Origin: an uncultured Muribaculaceae bacterium
GTDB lineage: Bacteria > Bacteroidota > Bacteroidia > Bacteroidales > Muribaculaceae
Direction: 5' to 3'
Length of the DNA: 27,577 nucleotides
Assembly: GCA_910589425.1 (NCBI GenBank)
Contig: CAJUSZ010000031.1
Coordinates: 1-27,577, forward strand
The notes under the pieces are model-generated. The model was not told the origin of the DNA and ran no database searches. It was given only the letters and a program-made list of their open reading frames with translations. Shown piece after piece: positions 1 through 8,920 of this stretch. Made by a program: the position numbers and the translations under genes. Within the stretch, counting starts at the first letter, position 1, and each line of letters starts with the position of its first letter.

Positions 1-55
1 ATCGCCCCGCTATTCTCTGATGAATTTTGGGGTACGCATTGACGAAGTCAGGAGA

Positions 56-87
56 TTTGCTCGGTCGGGATGTTTTTTGTAACTTTG
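56..87 (+). promoter_or_regulatory. Bacteroidetes-type promoter for the helicase operon
   Basis: TTTG at 56-59 and TAACTTTG at 80-87 match the Bacteroidetes primary sigma factor consensus (-33 TTTG, -7 TAnnTTTG). The two boxes start 24 bases apart, as they do at three other promoters in this window. Transcription should begin near 91, leaving a leader of about 225 nt before the helicase ATG at 316. Confidence 0.75.
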
Positions 88-90
88 CAT

Positions 91-315
91 GTTATTAGGC
101 ACCCGTCGCAGGAAAGCGACGGAACCAGAAGCAACTCGACATGAAACAGTCCATGATGTCTCGGATTGAGCTGTTTTTCGCCTGCGGCAGTGAGCCGACT
201 TGGTTTTCCATACGTTAATATAGATAGCGGAAGATGAAGACCCCGGGTCATCCACACCGGACAGCCTGAAAGATCCGGTCGCTTCCGCATTCAGACGTAT
301 AGACCCAAATTAATT
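91..315 (+). ncRNA. Structured 5' leader of the DEAD-box helicase mRNA
   Basis: This stretch has no convincing gene, but it can fold into a branched RNA. A perfect 7-bp hairpin (103-109 with 116-122, loop AGGAAA) lies near the 5' end, and a weaker one pairs 138-142 with 156-160. Next to the start codon, nested helices pair 210-215 (ATACGT) with 295-300 (ACGTAT) and 227-233 (GCGGAAG) with 282-288 (CTTCCGC). These enclose two further hairpins, 239-242/246-249 (GACC/GGTC) and 256-260/275-279 (ACCGG/CCGGT), which gives a multi-branch junction. The arms are seen directly. A regulatory role (cold-shock or autoregulatory control of the helicase) is inference. I cannot match it to a named RNA family. 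Confidence 0.5.
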
Positions 316-2253
316 ATGAAAGAAGAAGAACTACAGGAGTTAGACAACATAGACACACCCCACGCCCAAGAGCCGGCCGCGCTCCTGACGTCGGCGGAAG
401 AACCGGCCGATTTCGACAGCCTCGGAATAGAGCCGAATCTGCTACGCGCGGTCAAGGAACTCGGATTCGAGCATCCGATGCCTATCCAGCGCATGGTAAT
501 CCCCCATCTGCTCCATAAAGAGGGGGATGTGGTCGGACTGGCGCAGACCGGCACAGGAAAGACAGCCGCATTCGGCATTCCGGTGCTTCAGCGCACCGAT
601 CCGTCGGAGGCCGTCCCCCAGGCGCTCGTGATCGCGCCGACACGGGAGCTTTGCCTCCAGATAGCCGGCGACATGGCCGACTTCGCAAAATATATCGACG
701 GCGTCCGGATCCTCCCCGTCTACGGAGGATCGAGCATAGAGAGTCAGATCCGCACCCTGCGGAAAGGGGTGCAGATCGTAGTGGCCACCCCCGGACGCCT
801 GATAGACCTGATAAAACGAGGCGAGGTCAATCTCGGCAATGTGGGCACCGTGATCCTCGACGAGGCCGACGAGATGCTCAACATGGGCTTCCTCGACGAC
901 ATCAAGGAGATCCTGGCACATGTGCCTTCAGACCGCAAGATGCTCATGTTCTCGGCCACCATGCCCCGCGAGATCGCCGGCATAGCGAAACAGTTCATGC
1001 ACGAGCCGGTGGAATTCGTGGCAGGAACAAGAAACGAGGGCTCCAGCAACGTGAAGCATATCTACTACATGGTCAAGGCTCACGACAAATACCTTGCCCT
1101 CAAGCGTGTGGCTGACAACAATCCGAACATCTACGGAATTATCTTCTGCCGAACCCGCAAAGAGACGCAGGAGATTGCCGACAAGCTTATCAACGACGGC
1201 TACAACGCAGACTGTCTCCACGGCGATCTCTCGCAGGCCCAGCGGGATCTGGCGATGAAGAAATTCCGCGATCACGTTACCCAGCTTCTCGTGGCTACCG
1301 ACGTGGCTGCCCGAGGTCTTGACGTCGACGACCTGACTCATGTGATAAACTACGGTCTGCCCGACGATGTGGCGGTCTATACCCACCGCTCCGGACGCAC
1401 AGGCCGGGCAAACAAGACAGGCGTCTCGGTAGCAATCATCCATTCGCGCGAGAAAAGCCGCCTTCGCCTGATAGAACAGAAAATTGGCAAGACTTTCGAA
1501 TACCGTAAAGTGCCAACCCCTGAGCATATCATCGAGAAACAGCTCTACAATCTCGCCGACAGACTTGAGCGGGTAGAGGTCAACGAGACCGAGATCGAGA
1601 AGTATCTTCCCGGAATCAGGAAGAAACTTGACTGGCTCTCCGGAGTGGATCTCCTGAAAAGAGTGCTGTCGCTCGAATTCAACCGCCTGCTGACATATTA
1701 TCAGGACATGCCCGACATCGACCTCAACGAGGCCGACACCAAAAAGAGAAAGAAGGACACAGCACGCGAGCCCAGGGAGAAGAAAGACAAGGACAGGCGC
1801 ACGGCTGAGGCTGGCTACGAGCGGATAATGCTCAATGTGGGAAAAGCCGACGGATTTTTCCCGGGCAACCTCATGGAGATCATCAACCGCAATTGCGCCG
1901 GACACGTAAAGCCGGAGATAGGCCGCATAGACCTTATGCCGGGCTACACGCTCTTCGACGTGCGCAAGAACGACTCACAGCGTGTGATCGCAGCTTTGCG
2001 CAACTGCGACTTCTTCGGCGTAAGGCTGCGCCCCGAGATAGCATCCGACCGCGACTATTCCTCCGACTCGAAAAAACGCAAGTATCCCAAAAAGGAGAAA
2101 GGATTCTCCCGCGACAGGAAAGAGGGGGAATCTCCCCGCAAGGAGCGCAAAGAGAAAAAGGAGAAGAAAGAGCGCAAGGAGAAATATCCGAAAGCGGCAA
2201 AGAAACCCGAATATAACGGCAATTTCGACATTTTCATATCAAAGAAAAAATAA
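316..2253 (+). CDS. deaD: DEAD-box ATP-dependent RNA helicase, DeaD/CsdA type
   Basis: This 645-residue protein unwinds or remodels RNA using ATP, typically in ribosome assembly and mRNA turnover, and is often cold-induced. Helicase motifs appear in order: a Q motif near 33-58, AQTGTGKT (76-83), PTREL (108-112), TPGR (158-161), DEAD (182-185), SAT (213-215), ATDVAARGLD (327-336) and HRSGRTGR (357-364). After a charged linker (about 475-500), residues 503-575 look like the DbpA-type RNA-binding domain of the DeaD/CsdA group. The last 65 residues form a Lys/Arg/Glu-rich tail, probably disordered and RNA-binding. The ATG at 316 follows an AT-rich stretch with no Shine-Dalgarno sequence. It is first in an apparent operon, 11 bp before the DUF3256 gene, behind a structured leader. 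The family is certain; the exact paralogue name is less so. Confidence 0.95.
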   Translation: MKEEELQELDNIDTPHAQEPAALLTSAEEPADFDSLGIEPNLLRAVKELGFEHPMPIQRMVIPHLLHKEGDVVGLAQTGTGKTAAFGIPVLQRTDPSEAVPQALVIAPTRELCLQIAGDMADFAKYIDGVRILPVYGGSSIESQIRTLRKGVQIVVATPGRLIDLIKRGEVNLGNVGTVILDEADEMLNMGFLDDIKEILAHVPSDRKMLMFSATMPREIAGIAKQFMHEPVEFVAGTRNEGSSNVKHIYYMVKAHDKYLALKRVADNNPNIYGIIFCRTRKETQEIADKLINDGYNADCLHGDLSQAQRDLAMKKFRDHVTQLLVATDVAARGLDVDDLTHVINYGLPDDVAVYTHRSGRTGRANKTGVSVAIIHSREKSRLRLIEQKIGKTFEYRKVPTPEHIIEKQLYNLADRLERVEVNETEIEKYLPGIRKKLDWLSGVDLLKRVLSLEFNRLLTYYQDMPDIDLNEADTKKRKKDTAREPREKKDKDRRTAEAGYERIMLNVGKADGFFPGNLMEIINRNCAGHVKPEIGRIDLMPGYTLFDVRKNDSQRVIAALRNCDFFGVRLRPEIASDRDYSSDSKKRKYPKKEKGFSRDRKEGESPRKERKEKKEKKERKEKYPKAAKKPEYNGNFDIFISKKK

Positions 2254-2264
2254 CAGACCAAGCC

Positions 2265-2975
2265 ATGAGAAGCATCCGAAGCATCCGAAGCATCCTGACT
2301 GGAAAGCTACATATCATCATCTTAGCGACAGCGGCTCTCCTTCCAGCGGCGGCTCTTGCCGACAGCGACGGCAACGCCGCCCGGACGCCTGATGCGGCAA
2401 GCTGCTTCCTTGAGCTACAGACAGACGCGCTCGACATCCTGCCGCGTACCGTAAGGTTCGACATGCTGGAATATTTCAAAGCCGACAGCGTCTACATGGC
2501 CACCAACGCAATGGGAGGAAAATCTTTCCTCAGGGAAGTCGGCCCCGGCTTCCTTGAGGTTCAGATCACCGACGTCAGCTCGATGCAGATCAAACTGCTT
2601 CCCTCACGCAAGAACGGCGAGATAATAGCGACGATCTACACCGTGGGAGGATCCGGACAGGCACCGGACAGCGAACTGCGCTTTTACGATCAGGGATTAA
2701 AGAGCATTCCCGCCGGGAAACTCATGCCACGGATGGAACTCAAGCACTTCTTCGAGATTCCACGGGGCTCGGTAACCACAATGAAGGAGATCGAACAGAC
2801 TGTTCCTTTCCCCACAATAGAATTCAAGGCATCGCCGGATTCAGACTCCCTTTCGGCCAGGCTGACAATAGAGGGATTCATGAATCAGGACGACTACAAC
2901 GTGATCAGACTTTTTGAAAAACCCGGGCTGATTCTCGACTGGGACGGATCTAAGTTCCGGTTCCGCAAAGACTGA
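2265..2975 (+). CDS. DUF3256 family secreted/periplasmic protein
   Basis: This 236-residue protein resembles DUF3256, a family of unknown function restricted to Bacteroidales. The N-terminus reads M-RSI-RSI-RSI, then a hydrophobic segment (about 16-31) and a likely signal peptidase site after ALA near residue 32, so the mature protein is probably periplasmic. The rest is a compact mixed domain (FLELQTDALDILPRTVRFDML near the start, LDWDGSKFRF at the end) with no catalytic motif that I recognise. It begins 11 bp after the helicase stop codon and ends 50 bp before gltX, so it is probably cotranscribed. The start is unusual because the first codons are three 9-bp tandem repeats. Family call fairly sure; function unknown. 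Confidence 0.8.
   Translation: MRSIRSIRSILTGKLHIIILATAALLPAAALADSDGNAARTPDAASCFLELQTDALDILPRTVRFDMLEYFKADSVYMATNAMGGKSFLREVGPGFLEVQITDVSSMQIKLLPSRKNGEIIATIYTVGGSGQAPDSELRFYDQGLKSIPAGKLMPRMELKHFFEIPRGSVTTMKEIEQTVPFPTIEFKASPDSDSLSARLTIEGFMNQDDYNVIRLFEKPGLILDWDGSKFRFRKD
2269..2295 (+). repeat. Three tandem 9-bp repeats in the start region of the DUF3256 gene
   Basis: GAAGCATCC occurs three times head to tail (2269-2277, 2278-2286, 2287-2295) directly after the ATG. Each unit is a multiple of three, so copy-number change would lengthen or shorten the positively charged n-region of the signal peptide without breaking the frame. Confidence 0.9.
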
Positions 2976-3025
2976 CACACCCGCATATCAGGAAAACAAA
3001 CACACACAGAAACGAACACCGCTAT

Positions 3026-4555
3026 ATGAAACGACAGGTAAGGGTGCGCTTCGCACCGTCGCCCACAGGTCCGCTCCACATCGGCGGAGTGCGCACCGCT
3101 CTCTACAACTATCTATTCGCCCGCGCCAACGGCGGCAAAATGATTCTCCGCATAGAAGACACCGACAGCCAAAGGTTTGTGCCCGGCGCTGAAGAATATA
3201 TCAACGAGTCTCTCGCATGGCTGGGAATCGGCATAGACGAGGGCGTGCGCGAGGGGGGAGCGTTCGGCCCCTACAAACAGAGTGAGCGCAAGGAGATATA
3301 CCGCAAATACGTGGATCAGCTTCTTGCCGAAGGAAAGGCCTACATCGCTTTCGACACTCCCGAGGAACTTGAGGCGGCACGCGCGGCCACTCCCAATTTC
3401 CAGTATGACGCATCGACCCGTGGAAAAATGCGCAATTCGTTGACCATGCCCGAAGAAGAGGTGGAACGCCTCATCAACGAGGGCCACCGGCATGTGGTGA
3501 GATTCAAGATCGAACCGGGACGTGAAGTGATAGTCAACGATCTCATCCGGGGAGAAGTAAGGATCATGAGCGACATTCTCGACGACAAAGTCCTTTTCAA
3601 GACCGCCGACAACCTGCCGACATACCATCTGGCCAACATCGTGGACGACCATCTCATGGAAGTGAGCCACGTCATCCGCGGCGAGGAATGGCTGCCGTCA
3701 GCTCCGCTCCATGTGTTGCTCTACGAAGCCTTCGGATGGACCGACACAATGCCCGAGTTCGTGCATCTGCCCCTGCTGCTCAAGCCGGTAGGCAACGGCA
3801 AGCTCTCGAAACGCGACGGCGACAAACTCGGATTTCCTGTCTTCCCTCTCGAATGGCACGATCCCAAGAGCGGCGACATATCATCAGGCTACCGCGAACG
3901 CGGCTATCTTCCGGAGGCTGTGGTCAATTTCCTCGCGCTGCTCGGCTGGAATCCGGGCGACGATACCGAGCTGATGACGATGGACGACCTCGTAGACAAA
4001 TTCTCATTCGACCATTGCTCGAAAGCCGGCGCCAAGTTCGACTATCAGAAAGCCGCGTGGTTCAACCACGAATACATCATGCGTCTCGACAACAATGCGG
4101 TTGCGCGCCTTTTCCTCCCGGTTCTCGCCCAGAAAGGGATAGAGGGATTCTCCGAGGAATACATCGCAAAGGCCGCCGGAATGGTGAAAGGACGCGTCAA
4201 CTTCATCGGCGAACTATGGGATCAGGCCGATTTCTTCTTCCGCGCACCCGAAGAATACGCACCCAAAGACATAAAGAAACGCTGGAGCGCCCAGACTCCG
4301 GCCATAATGGAGGAACTCTGCTCCGTCCTCGACGGAATCGACGACATGAGTTCGGCTAACGCGGAAAAGATTGTCCTCGACTGGATCGCCTCCAAAGGCT
4401 ACCATCTCGGAAACGTGATGAACGCATTCCGCCTCGCCGTGGTCGGGGCGTGCCGCGGCCCCCACATGTTCGACATAACGGAACTTATGCCGAAAGAGGA
4501 AGTCAAGGCCCGCATCCGCCGTGCGATCGACACCATACCGACCCCCGAAGCCTGA
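3026..4555 (+). CDS. gltX: Glutamyl-tRNA synthetase
   Basis: This class I aminoacyl-tRNA synthetase charges tRNA-Glu with glutamate in the cytoplasm. It has 509 residues, a normal length. The HIGH-type motif is PTGPLHIGG (13-21), the conserved LRIEDTD lies at 41-47, and the KMSKS-type motif is KLSKRDGD (259-266). The C-terminal third (about 330-505) is the helical anticodon-binding region. The ATG at 3026 gives the expected MKRQVRVRFAPSPTG start. It lies 50 bp after the DUF3256 gene and 56 bp before waaA, all on one strand; I saw no separate promoter in the gap, so it is probably read from the helicase promoter. Nothing odd. Confidence 0.98.
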   Translation: MKRQVRVRFAPSPTGPLHIGGVRTALYNYLFARANGGKMILRIEDTDSQRFVPGAEEYINESLAWLGIGIDEGVREGGAFGPYKQSERKEIYRKYVDQLLAEGKAYIAFDTPEELEAARAATPNFQYDASTRGKMRNSLTMPEEEVERLINEGHRHVVRFKIEPGREVIVNDLIRGEVRIMSDILDDKVLFKTADNLPTYHLANIVDDHLMEVSHVIRGEEWLPSAPLHVLLYEAFGWTDTMPEFVHLPLLLKPVGNGKLSKRDGDKLGFPVFPLEWHDPKSGDISSGYRERGYLPEAVVNFLALLGWNPGDDTELMTMDDLVDKFSFDHCSKAGAKFDYQKAAWFNHEYIMRLDNNAVARLFLPVLAQKGIEGFSEEYIAKAAGMVKGRVNFIGELWDQADFFFRAPEEYAPKDIKKRWSAQTPAIMEELCSVLDGIDDMSSANAEKIVLDWIASKGYHLGNVMNAFRLAVVGACRGPHMFDITELMPKEEVKARIRRAIDTIPTPEA

Positions 4556-4611
4556 CGGACAACCATTCAATCCCACAGAAAGCAAACACCGGTGCTGATC
4601 AACGACAGCTC

Positions 4612-5931
4612 ATGGACAAGACACTTTCCACAAGATTAAAAGCACTCCGCCGCAGGGGAGCCGAGATATGCCGCGAAGGACTTGAACCCGCGCTCTACAG
4701 CTGCGGGATTTCGGCCTACGCCGCCTGCGTGGACTGCGCCGCCATCCGAAACCCCAAGGCACGCCTGCTTTCAAAAGGACAGAAAGGGGTCTGGCGCCAT
4801 CTGAGGGACAGGCTCGATCCGGGCGCACGCTACATCTGGATCCACGCAGCCTCGCTCGGAGAGTTCGAGCAGGGACGTCCGCTCATCGAGCGTCTGCGCC
4901 GCGAACGTCCGGAATACAAGATCCTGCTCACGTTCTTCTCTCCGTCCGGCTACGAAGTGCGCAAAGACTACACAGGAGCCGACTGCGTGAGCTATCTCCC
5001 TTTCGACACTCCGGGAAGAGTGAGACGCTTTCTCGACATGGTGAAGCCGGAGATGGCCATATTCGTCAAATATGAAATATGGCGCAACTACCTGCATGAA
5101 CTCGACCGGCGCGGAATCCCGACATATCTCATCTCGGCCGTATTCCGCCCTGGACAGGCGTTCTTCAAGAAGCGCAGCGCATGGTACAGATACTGGCTGC
5201 GCTGGTACACCCGGATTTTTGTCCAGGACCGGAGAAGCCTCGAACTGCTCTCATCGGCTGGGATCGACCATGTGTCCGTAGCCGGCGACACACGCTTCGA
5301 CCGCGTAACCGACATCCGGATCGCCGCGAAGGAGATCCCGGCTCTCGACATTTTCCGGAAAAGCGACAGCCGGCCGGTTGTAATCGCAGGAAGCAGCTGG
5401 GAAGCGGATGAAGCTGTCTATCTCCAATGGTTCGGACAGCATCCGAAAGAGGCGAAACTCATCATCGCCCCCCACGAATTCGACAGCCGCCGGATCGACC
5501 GCCTGTGCGCCACATCCGGATTGAAAGCCCTGCGTTTCAGCCAGCTGAAAGATTCCCCGGAACTTGCCGCGGAAGCGGACTGCATCGTGATGGATTGCTT
5601 CGGGCTTCTATCCTCTGCCTACAGATATGCCGACGTTGCATATATAGGCGGCGGATTCGGCGCCGGCATCCACAACATCAACGAAGCCGCCGTCTACGGA
5701 ATCCCTGTCATATTCGGGCCGAACCACGGCAAATTCCTCGAAGCGGCGGAACTGACCGCAGCCGGCGGGGGATTCAGCGTCTCGTCAGCCGACGGATTCG
5801 CCCGACTGATCAGCGGTCTGCTTCCTGAGAAAAAACGCCATGAGGCCGGACGCAAGGCCGGAGACTATATCCGGTCGAAACTCGGAGCCACAGACCGGGT
5901 GTTCTCAGAAATCTTCCAGAAAAAACAATAG
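4612..5931 (+). CDS. waaA: 3-deoxy-D-manno-octulosonic acid (Kdo) transferase
   Basis: This 439-residue glycosyltransferase (WaaA/KdtA) moves Kdo from CMP-Kdo to the lipid A precursor at the inner face of the inner membrane. Family features: NPKARL after a hydrophobic N-terminal stretch (about 26-50), then IHAASLGEFEQ (77-87), whose Glu84 is in the position of the catalytic glutamate, then KYEIWRNYL, AGSSWEADE, IIAPHEFD and the CMP-Kdo-site-like GGGFGAGIHNINEA. The open frame continues upstream to 4450 inside gltX, but the first start outside gltX is the ATG at 4612, and family homology begins about 25 residues later. The first 25 residues are therefore a charged extension. It sits 56 bp after gltX and 14 bp before the next gene. 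Confidence 0.93.
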   Translation: MDKTLSTRLKALRRRGAEICREGLEPALYSCGISAYAACVDCAAIRNPKARLLSKGQKGVWRHLRDRLDPGARYIWIHAASLGEFEQGRPLIERLRRERPEYKILLTFFSPSGYEVRKDYTGADCVSYLPFDTPGRVRRFLDMVKPEMAIFVKYEIWRNYLHELDRRGIPTYLISAVFRPGQAFFKKRSAWYRYWLRWYTRIFVQDRRSLELLSSAGIDHVSVAGDTRFDRVTDIRIAAKEIPALDIFRKSDSRPVVIAGSSWEADEAVYLQWFGQHPKEAKLIIAPHEFDSRRIDRLCATSGLKALRFSQLKDSPELAAEADCIVMDCFGLLSSAYRYADVAYIGGGFGAGIHNINEAAVYGIPVIFGPNHGKFLEAAELTAAGGGFSVSSADGFARLISGLLPEKKRHEAGRKAGDYIRSKLGATDRVFSEIFQKKQ

Positions 5932-5945
5932 ATTTTACTCATCCT

Positions 5946-6863
5946 ATGCAAAAGAATCAGAAAATCATCCTTTTCGGCGGATGCGGCGTTGTGATCTGCC
6001 TCATCGCCTTGATCATAGTCCTCATAGCTAACAATTCGTCGCGCACCAGCGAAGTCAACGAAGCCGAAGCCCGCGCCGACTCGCTGCGTCTGGTGAACGA
6101 CCAGCTCCAGCTTGCCAACGAATTCAATCAGCTTAACGCCGAATTCTCACAATACGAGGATCAGCAGGTTTATCTGAAAAACGACTCTCTCGTGCGTCAA
6201 TACAATCAGGCACGCATGAAAGTGGAGGGCCTGCTGAAAGAACTCAACGCCGAGAAACGCAGCAACTCGCAGAACCGCGCACGCATCAAGCAGCTCGAAG
6301 GAGAGATAGCCACCCTGAAAGGGATCGTGAAGCATTACCTTGAGGAGATAAAACGTCTCGGCGAGGAGAACGAGGGTCTCAAGATGGAAATCCAGCAGAT
6401 CAACGCAAAGAACGAGCAACTTGCATCGCAGGTCTCAGCCACGACACAGAGCAATCAGGAACTGGCCCAGACAGTGAAACTGGCGAAAAAACTCAATATC
6501 ACAGGCGTAAGCCTCATGGCCTACAACAAAAAAGGGAAAAAGGAGAAGAACATCACCAAAGCGCGCCAGCTCGGAGTGAGCTTCACCGTCTCGCCCAACA
6601 ACACGGCCGCTCCCGGCATGAAAGATTTCTTCATCAGGGTAATATCACCCGAAGGGACATTGCTCGGAGGAGGACCGGCGTTCAGCTTCGACGGGGCATC
6701 GCTCTCGTCCACCGCAAAACGCTCCATGGAATATGCCAACGACGAACTCGGGGTATCGGTCTATTGGGATGTGAACACCACCCTGACGCCCGGCGACTAC
6801 ACCGTGGAGGTGTTCTGCGACGGCTACAGACTCGCATCGCGGCATTTCACAATGAAGAAATAA
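5946..6863 (+). CDS. Membrane-anchored coiled-coil protein of unknown function
   Basis: This 305-residue protein is not one I can name. It has a short cytoplasmic N-terminus, one transmembrane segment (about 7-26, FGGCGVVICLIALIIVLIA), then a long heptad-rich coiled coil (about 36-175, rich in Leu, Glu, Gln and Asn), and a globular C-terminal domain (about 180-305). That domain starts LNITGVSLMAY and carries ARQLGVSFTVSPN, FFIRVISPEG and PGDYTVEVFCDGY, which suggests a beta-sandwich. The topology suggests the coiled coil and domain project into the periplasm. Proteins of this layout are common in Bacteroidales without assigned function. It is 14 bp after waaA and 8 bp before the GSCFA gene, so it belongs to the same operon; a cell-envelope role is inference. 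Confidence 0.75.
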   Translation: MQKNQKIILFGGCGVVICLIALIIVLIANNSSRTSEVNEAEARADSLRLVNDQLQLANEFNQLNAEFSQYEDQQVYLKNDSLVRQYNQARMKVEGLLKELNAEKRSNSQNRARIKQLEGEIATLKGIVKHYLEEIKRLGEENEGLKMEIQQINAKNEQLASQVSATTQSNQELAQTVKLAKKLNITGVSLMAYNKKGKKEKNITKARQLGVSFTVSPNNTAAPGMKDFFIRVISPEGTLLGGGPAFSFDGASLSSTAKRSMEYANDELGVSVYWDVNTTLTPGDYTVEVFCDGYRLASRHFTMKK

Positions 6864-6871
6864 CATCAACA

Positions 6872-7831
6872 ATGCAGTTCCGCACCGAATTCAAGCCGGA
6901 CAAGGCTCCGTTCATGCTCGATCCCGGGAAGCCTCTGCTGCTTCTCGGATCGTGCTTCGCCCAAAATGTCGGCACAATGATGCGGAACTCCCTGTGGGAC
7001 GCCGAAATCAATCCCTGCGGGGTGCTTTTCAATCCTGCGTCGATAGGCAGAGCCATCGGTCTGGCCGCCGGCGTTATTCCCGTATCCCCTGCATGGCAGG
7101 CATCCGACGGAACATGGAGAAACTGGGACTTCCCGACATCTTTCGCCTCCTCCGGGAAAGATGAATGCATGGCGGGAATCAGGACTGCCATCGGACGGCT
7201 GAGGGAGAGGCTGGCCACCACGCAGGCCGTGATCGCCACATTCGGCACCGCGATCGTCTACGAACTCGCATCCGAACCCGGACATATCGTGGCAAACTGC
7301 CACAAACGTCCTCAGCAGGAATTCATCAGACGCCGGATGGACATAGACGAGATCACGGCGATCTGGAAAGAGACAGCCGGAATCATCCGGGAGATCAATC
7401 CCGACTGCCGGATCATACTGACCGTAAGCCCCGTCAGACACGTGCGAGAGGGATTCGAAGCCAACTCACGCTCAAAAGCGGCACTGCTCCTCGCTGCCGA
7501 ACAGATCTGCCGCGACGTGGCCGGATGCTGCTATTTCCCGGCGTTCGAGATCATGACCGACGATCTGCGCGACTACCGTTTCTGCGCGGACGACATGCTC
7601 CATCCCTCTGAGCAGGCAACCGCCTACATCTACAGTAAATTCAGGCAGATGTTCCTGTCGCCCGAACATGAGTCCACGCTTCGGGACGGAGAAGCTCTCG
7701 CCAGACGCTGCTCCCACCGGCTGCTGATGCCGGGATCAGAAACAGCGTTGAGATTCTCGGCAGACACAGCCGCCGCCGTCAGTCGGTGGAGAACCGGACA
7801 TCCGTCCATGCTGACACCCGACATGATATGA
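6872..7831 (+). CDS. GSCFA domain-containing protein
   Basis: This 319-residue protein carries the family signature LGSCFAQNVG at 25-34, followed by the GSCFA-type fold: NPCGVLFNPASIG, an SFASSGKDEC segment, VIATFGTAIVYEL, NCHKRPQQEF, ILTVSPVRH and the C-terminal YRFCADDMLHPSEQA. The serine of GSCF and the Asp/His near DDMLHPS sit where a GDSL-like hydrolase would have its catalytic residues, but the substrate is unknown. I chose the ATG at 6872, 8 bp after the previous gene; a longer frame from 6764 would overlap that gene and add nothing conserved. Its stop overlaps the next start (ATGA), indicating translational coupling with the DAHP synthase gene. Confidence 0.88.
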   Translation: MQFRTEFKPDKAPFMLDPGKPLLLLGSCFAQNVGTMMRNSLWDAEINPCGVLFNPASIGRAIGLAAGVIPVSPAWQASDGTWRNWDFPTSFASSGKDECMAGIRTAIGRLRERLATTQAVIATFGTAIVYELASEPGHIVANCHKRPQQEFIRRRMDIDEITAIWKETAGIIREINPDCRIILTVSPVRHVREGFEANSRSKAALLLAAEQICRDVAGCCYFPAFEIMTDDLRDYRFCADDMLHPSEQATAYIYSKFRQMFLSPEHESTLRDGEALARRCSHRLLMPGSETALRFSADTAAAVSRWRTGHPSMLTPDMI

Positions 7832-8910
7832 CAACAACGTTCGACCCACAAGATCTGATCTACCCGTTCCCCACCCCGGCTCAACCCGGGATGCCCACTA
7901 TAATAGCGGGACCATGCAGCGCCGAGACCGAAAGCCAGACCCTTGGCACAGCCAGACTGCTGGCCGACGCCGGAATCCGCATTTTCCGGGCCGGGATATG
8001 GAAGCCACGCACCCATCCCGGAAATTTCGAGGGGGTCGGAACGCCCGGACTGAGATGGCTGCGCCGTGTCAAATCAGAGACAGGAATGCTCACCGCAACC
8101 GAAGTGGCCACTCCGATCCATGTGGCCGACGCCCTGCGCGCCGGAGTCGACATCCTCTGGATCGGCGCCCGCACATCCGCTAATCCCTTTGCCATAAGCG
8201 AGATCGCCGAAGCGCTGAAATCCTCTCCCGACACACCGGTTCTCGTCAAGAATCCTCTCGCGCCGGATCTTGAGGCTTGGATCGGCACATTCCAGCGTCT
8301 TTACCGCGCAGGGATACGCCGTCTCGGAGCCATCCACCGCGGATTCAGCCAGTTCGGACAGAACGCCTACCGCAACAACCCCGACTGGAGAGTGCCGATC
8401 GAGCTGCACCGCAGACTCCCCGGACTTCCTATTCTTGTGGATCCGTCCCACATATCCGGACGGCGGGATCTTGTAGCCTCCCTTTCGCAACAGGCCCTCG
8501 ACCTCGGATTCGACGGACTGATGATAGAGAGTCATATCAATCCGGAATGCGCATGGAGCGACAAAGCCCAGCAAATCACACCGTCAGATCTCGGAACCCT
8601 GATCAGATCCCTGCATCCTCGGGAAGCATCAGTCGAATCCGAACATCTCGACATGCTCCGCCGGCGCATAGACATGATCGACACGGAAATAATCAGGCTT
8701 CTCAGCCAACGCATGGCCACCTCCTCCGAGATAGGGGACTACAAACGCACCCACGGAATGCAGGTGGTGCAGGAAGCACGCTACAATTCCCTTATGGAGG
8801 AACGGATCGCCGAAGCAGCCCGCACCGGCCTCTCCGCGGAGTTCATGCGGGGAATATTCCAGGCCATACACGCCGAATCGGTGAAGATTCAGCTTGGGGA
8901 GACACGCTGA
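7828..8910 (+). CDS. Bifunctional 3-deoxy-7-phosphoheptulonate (DAHP) synthase / chorismate mutase
   Basis: This 360-residue fusion catalyses the first step of the shikimate pathway (PEP + erythrose 4-phosphate to DAHP) and the branch to prephenate. Residues 20-262 are the DAHP/KDO8P-synthase barrel: IIAGPCSAET (25-34), FRAGIWKPRTHPGNFEG (53-69), KNPLAPDLEAWIG (141-153), AIHRGFS (168-174) and LVDPSHISGRRD (203-214). Residues 272-356 are an AroQ-type helical chorismate mutase: LDMLRRRIDMIDTEIIRLL, RMATSSEIGDYK and an IHAES end. Fusing mutase to synthase allows prephenate or phenylalanine-type feedback in related enzymes. I start at the ATG at 7828, which overlaps the GSCFA stop by 4 bp; an upstream in-frame ATG at 7786 lies inside that gene. 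It is the last gene of the run. Confidence 0.93.
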   Translation: MTTTFDPQDLIYPFPTPAQPGMPTIIAGPCSAETESQTLGTARLLADAGIRIFRAGIWKPRTHPGNFEGVGTPGLRWLRRVKSETGMLTATEVATPIHVADALRAGVDILWIGARTSANPFAISEIAEALKSSPDTPVLVKNPLAPDLEAWIGTFQRLYRAGIRRLGAIHRGFSQFGQNAYRNNPDWRVPIELHRRLPGLPILVDPSHISGRRDLVASLSQQALDLGFDGLMIESHINPECAWSDKAQQITPSDLGTLIRSLHPREASVESEHLDMLRRRIDMIDTEIIRLLSQRMATSSEIGDYKRTHGMQVVQEARYNSLMEERIAEAARTGLSAEFMRGIFQAIHAESVKIQLGETR

Positions 8911-8920
8911 TTCACGATAT

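Noticed and set aside
89..169. A 26-codon upstream reading frame beginning at the ATG 2 bases after the helicase -7 box
   Set aside because: The ATG probably lies before or at the transcription start, it overlaps the 103-122 hairpin, and the peptide shows no recognisable pattern.
928..1905. A 325-codon open frame on the minus strand inside the helicase gene
   Set aside because: It is antisense to an unmistakable helicase, has no family resemblance or promoter, and results from GC-biased codon use.
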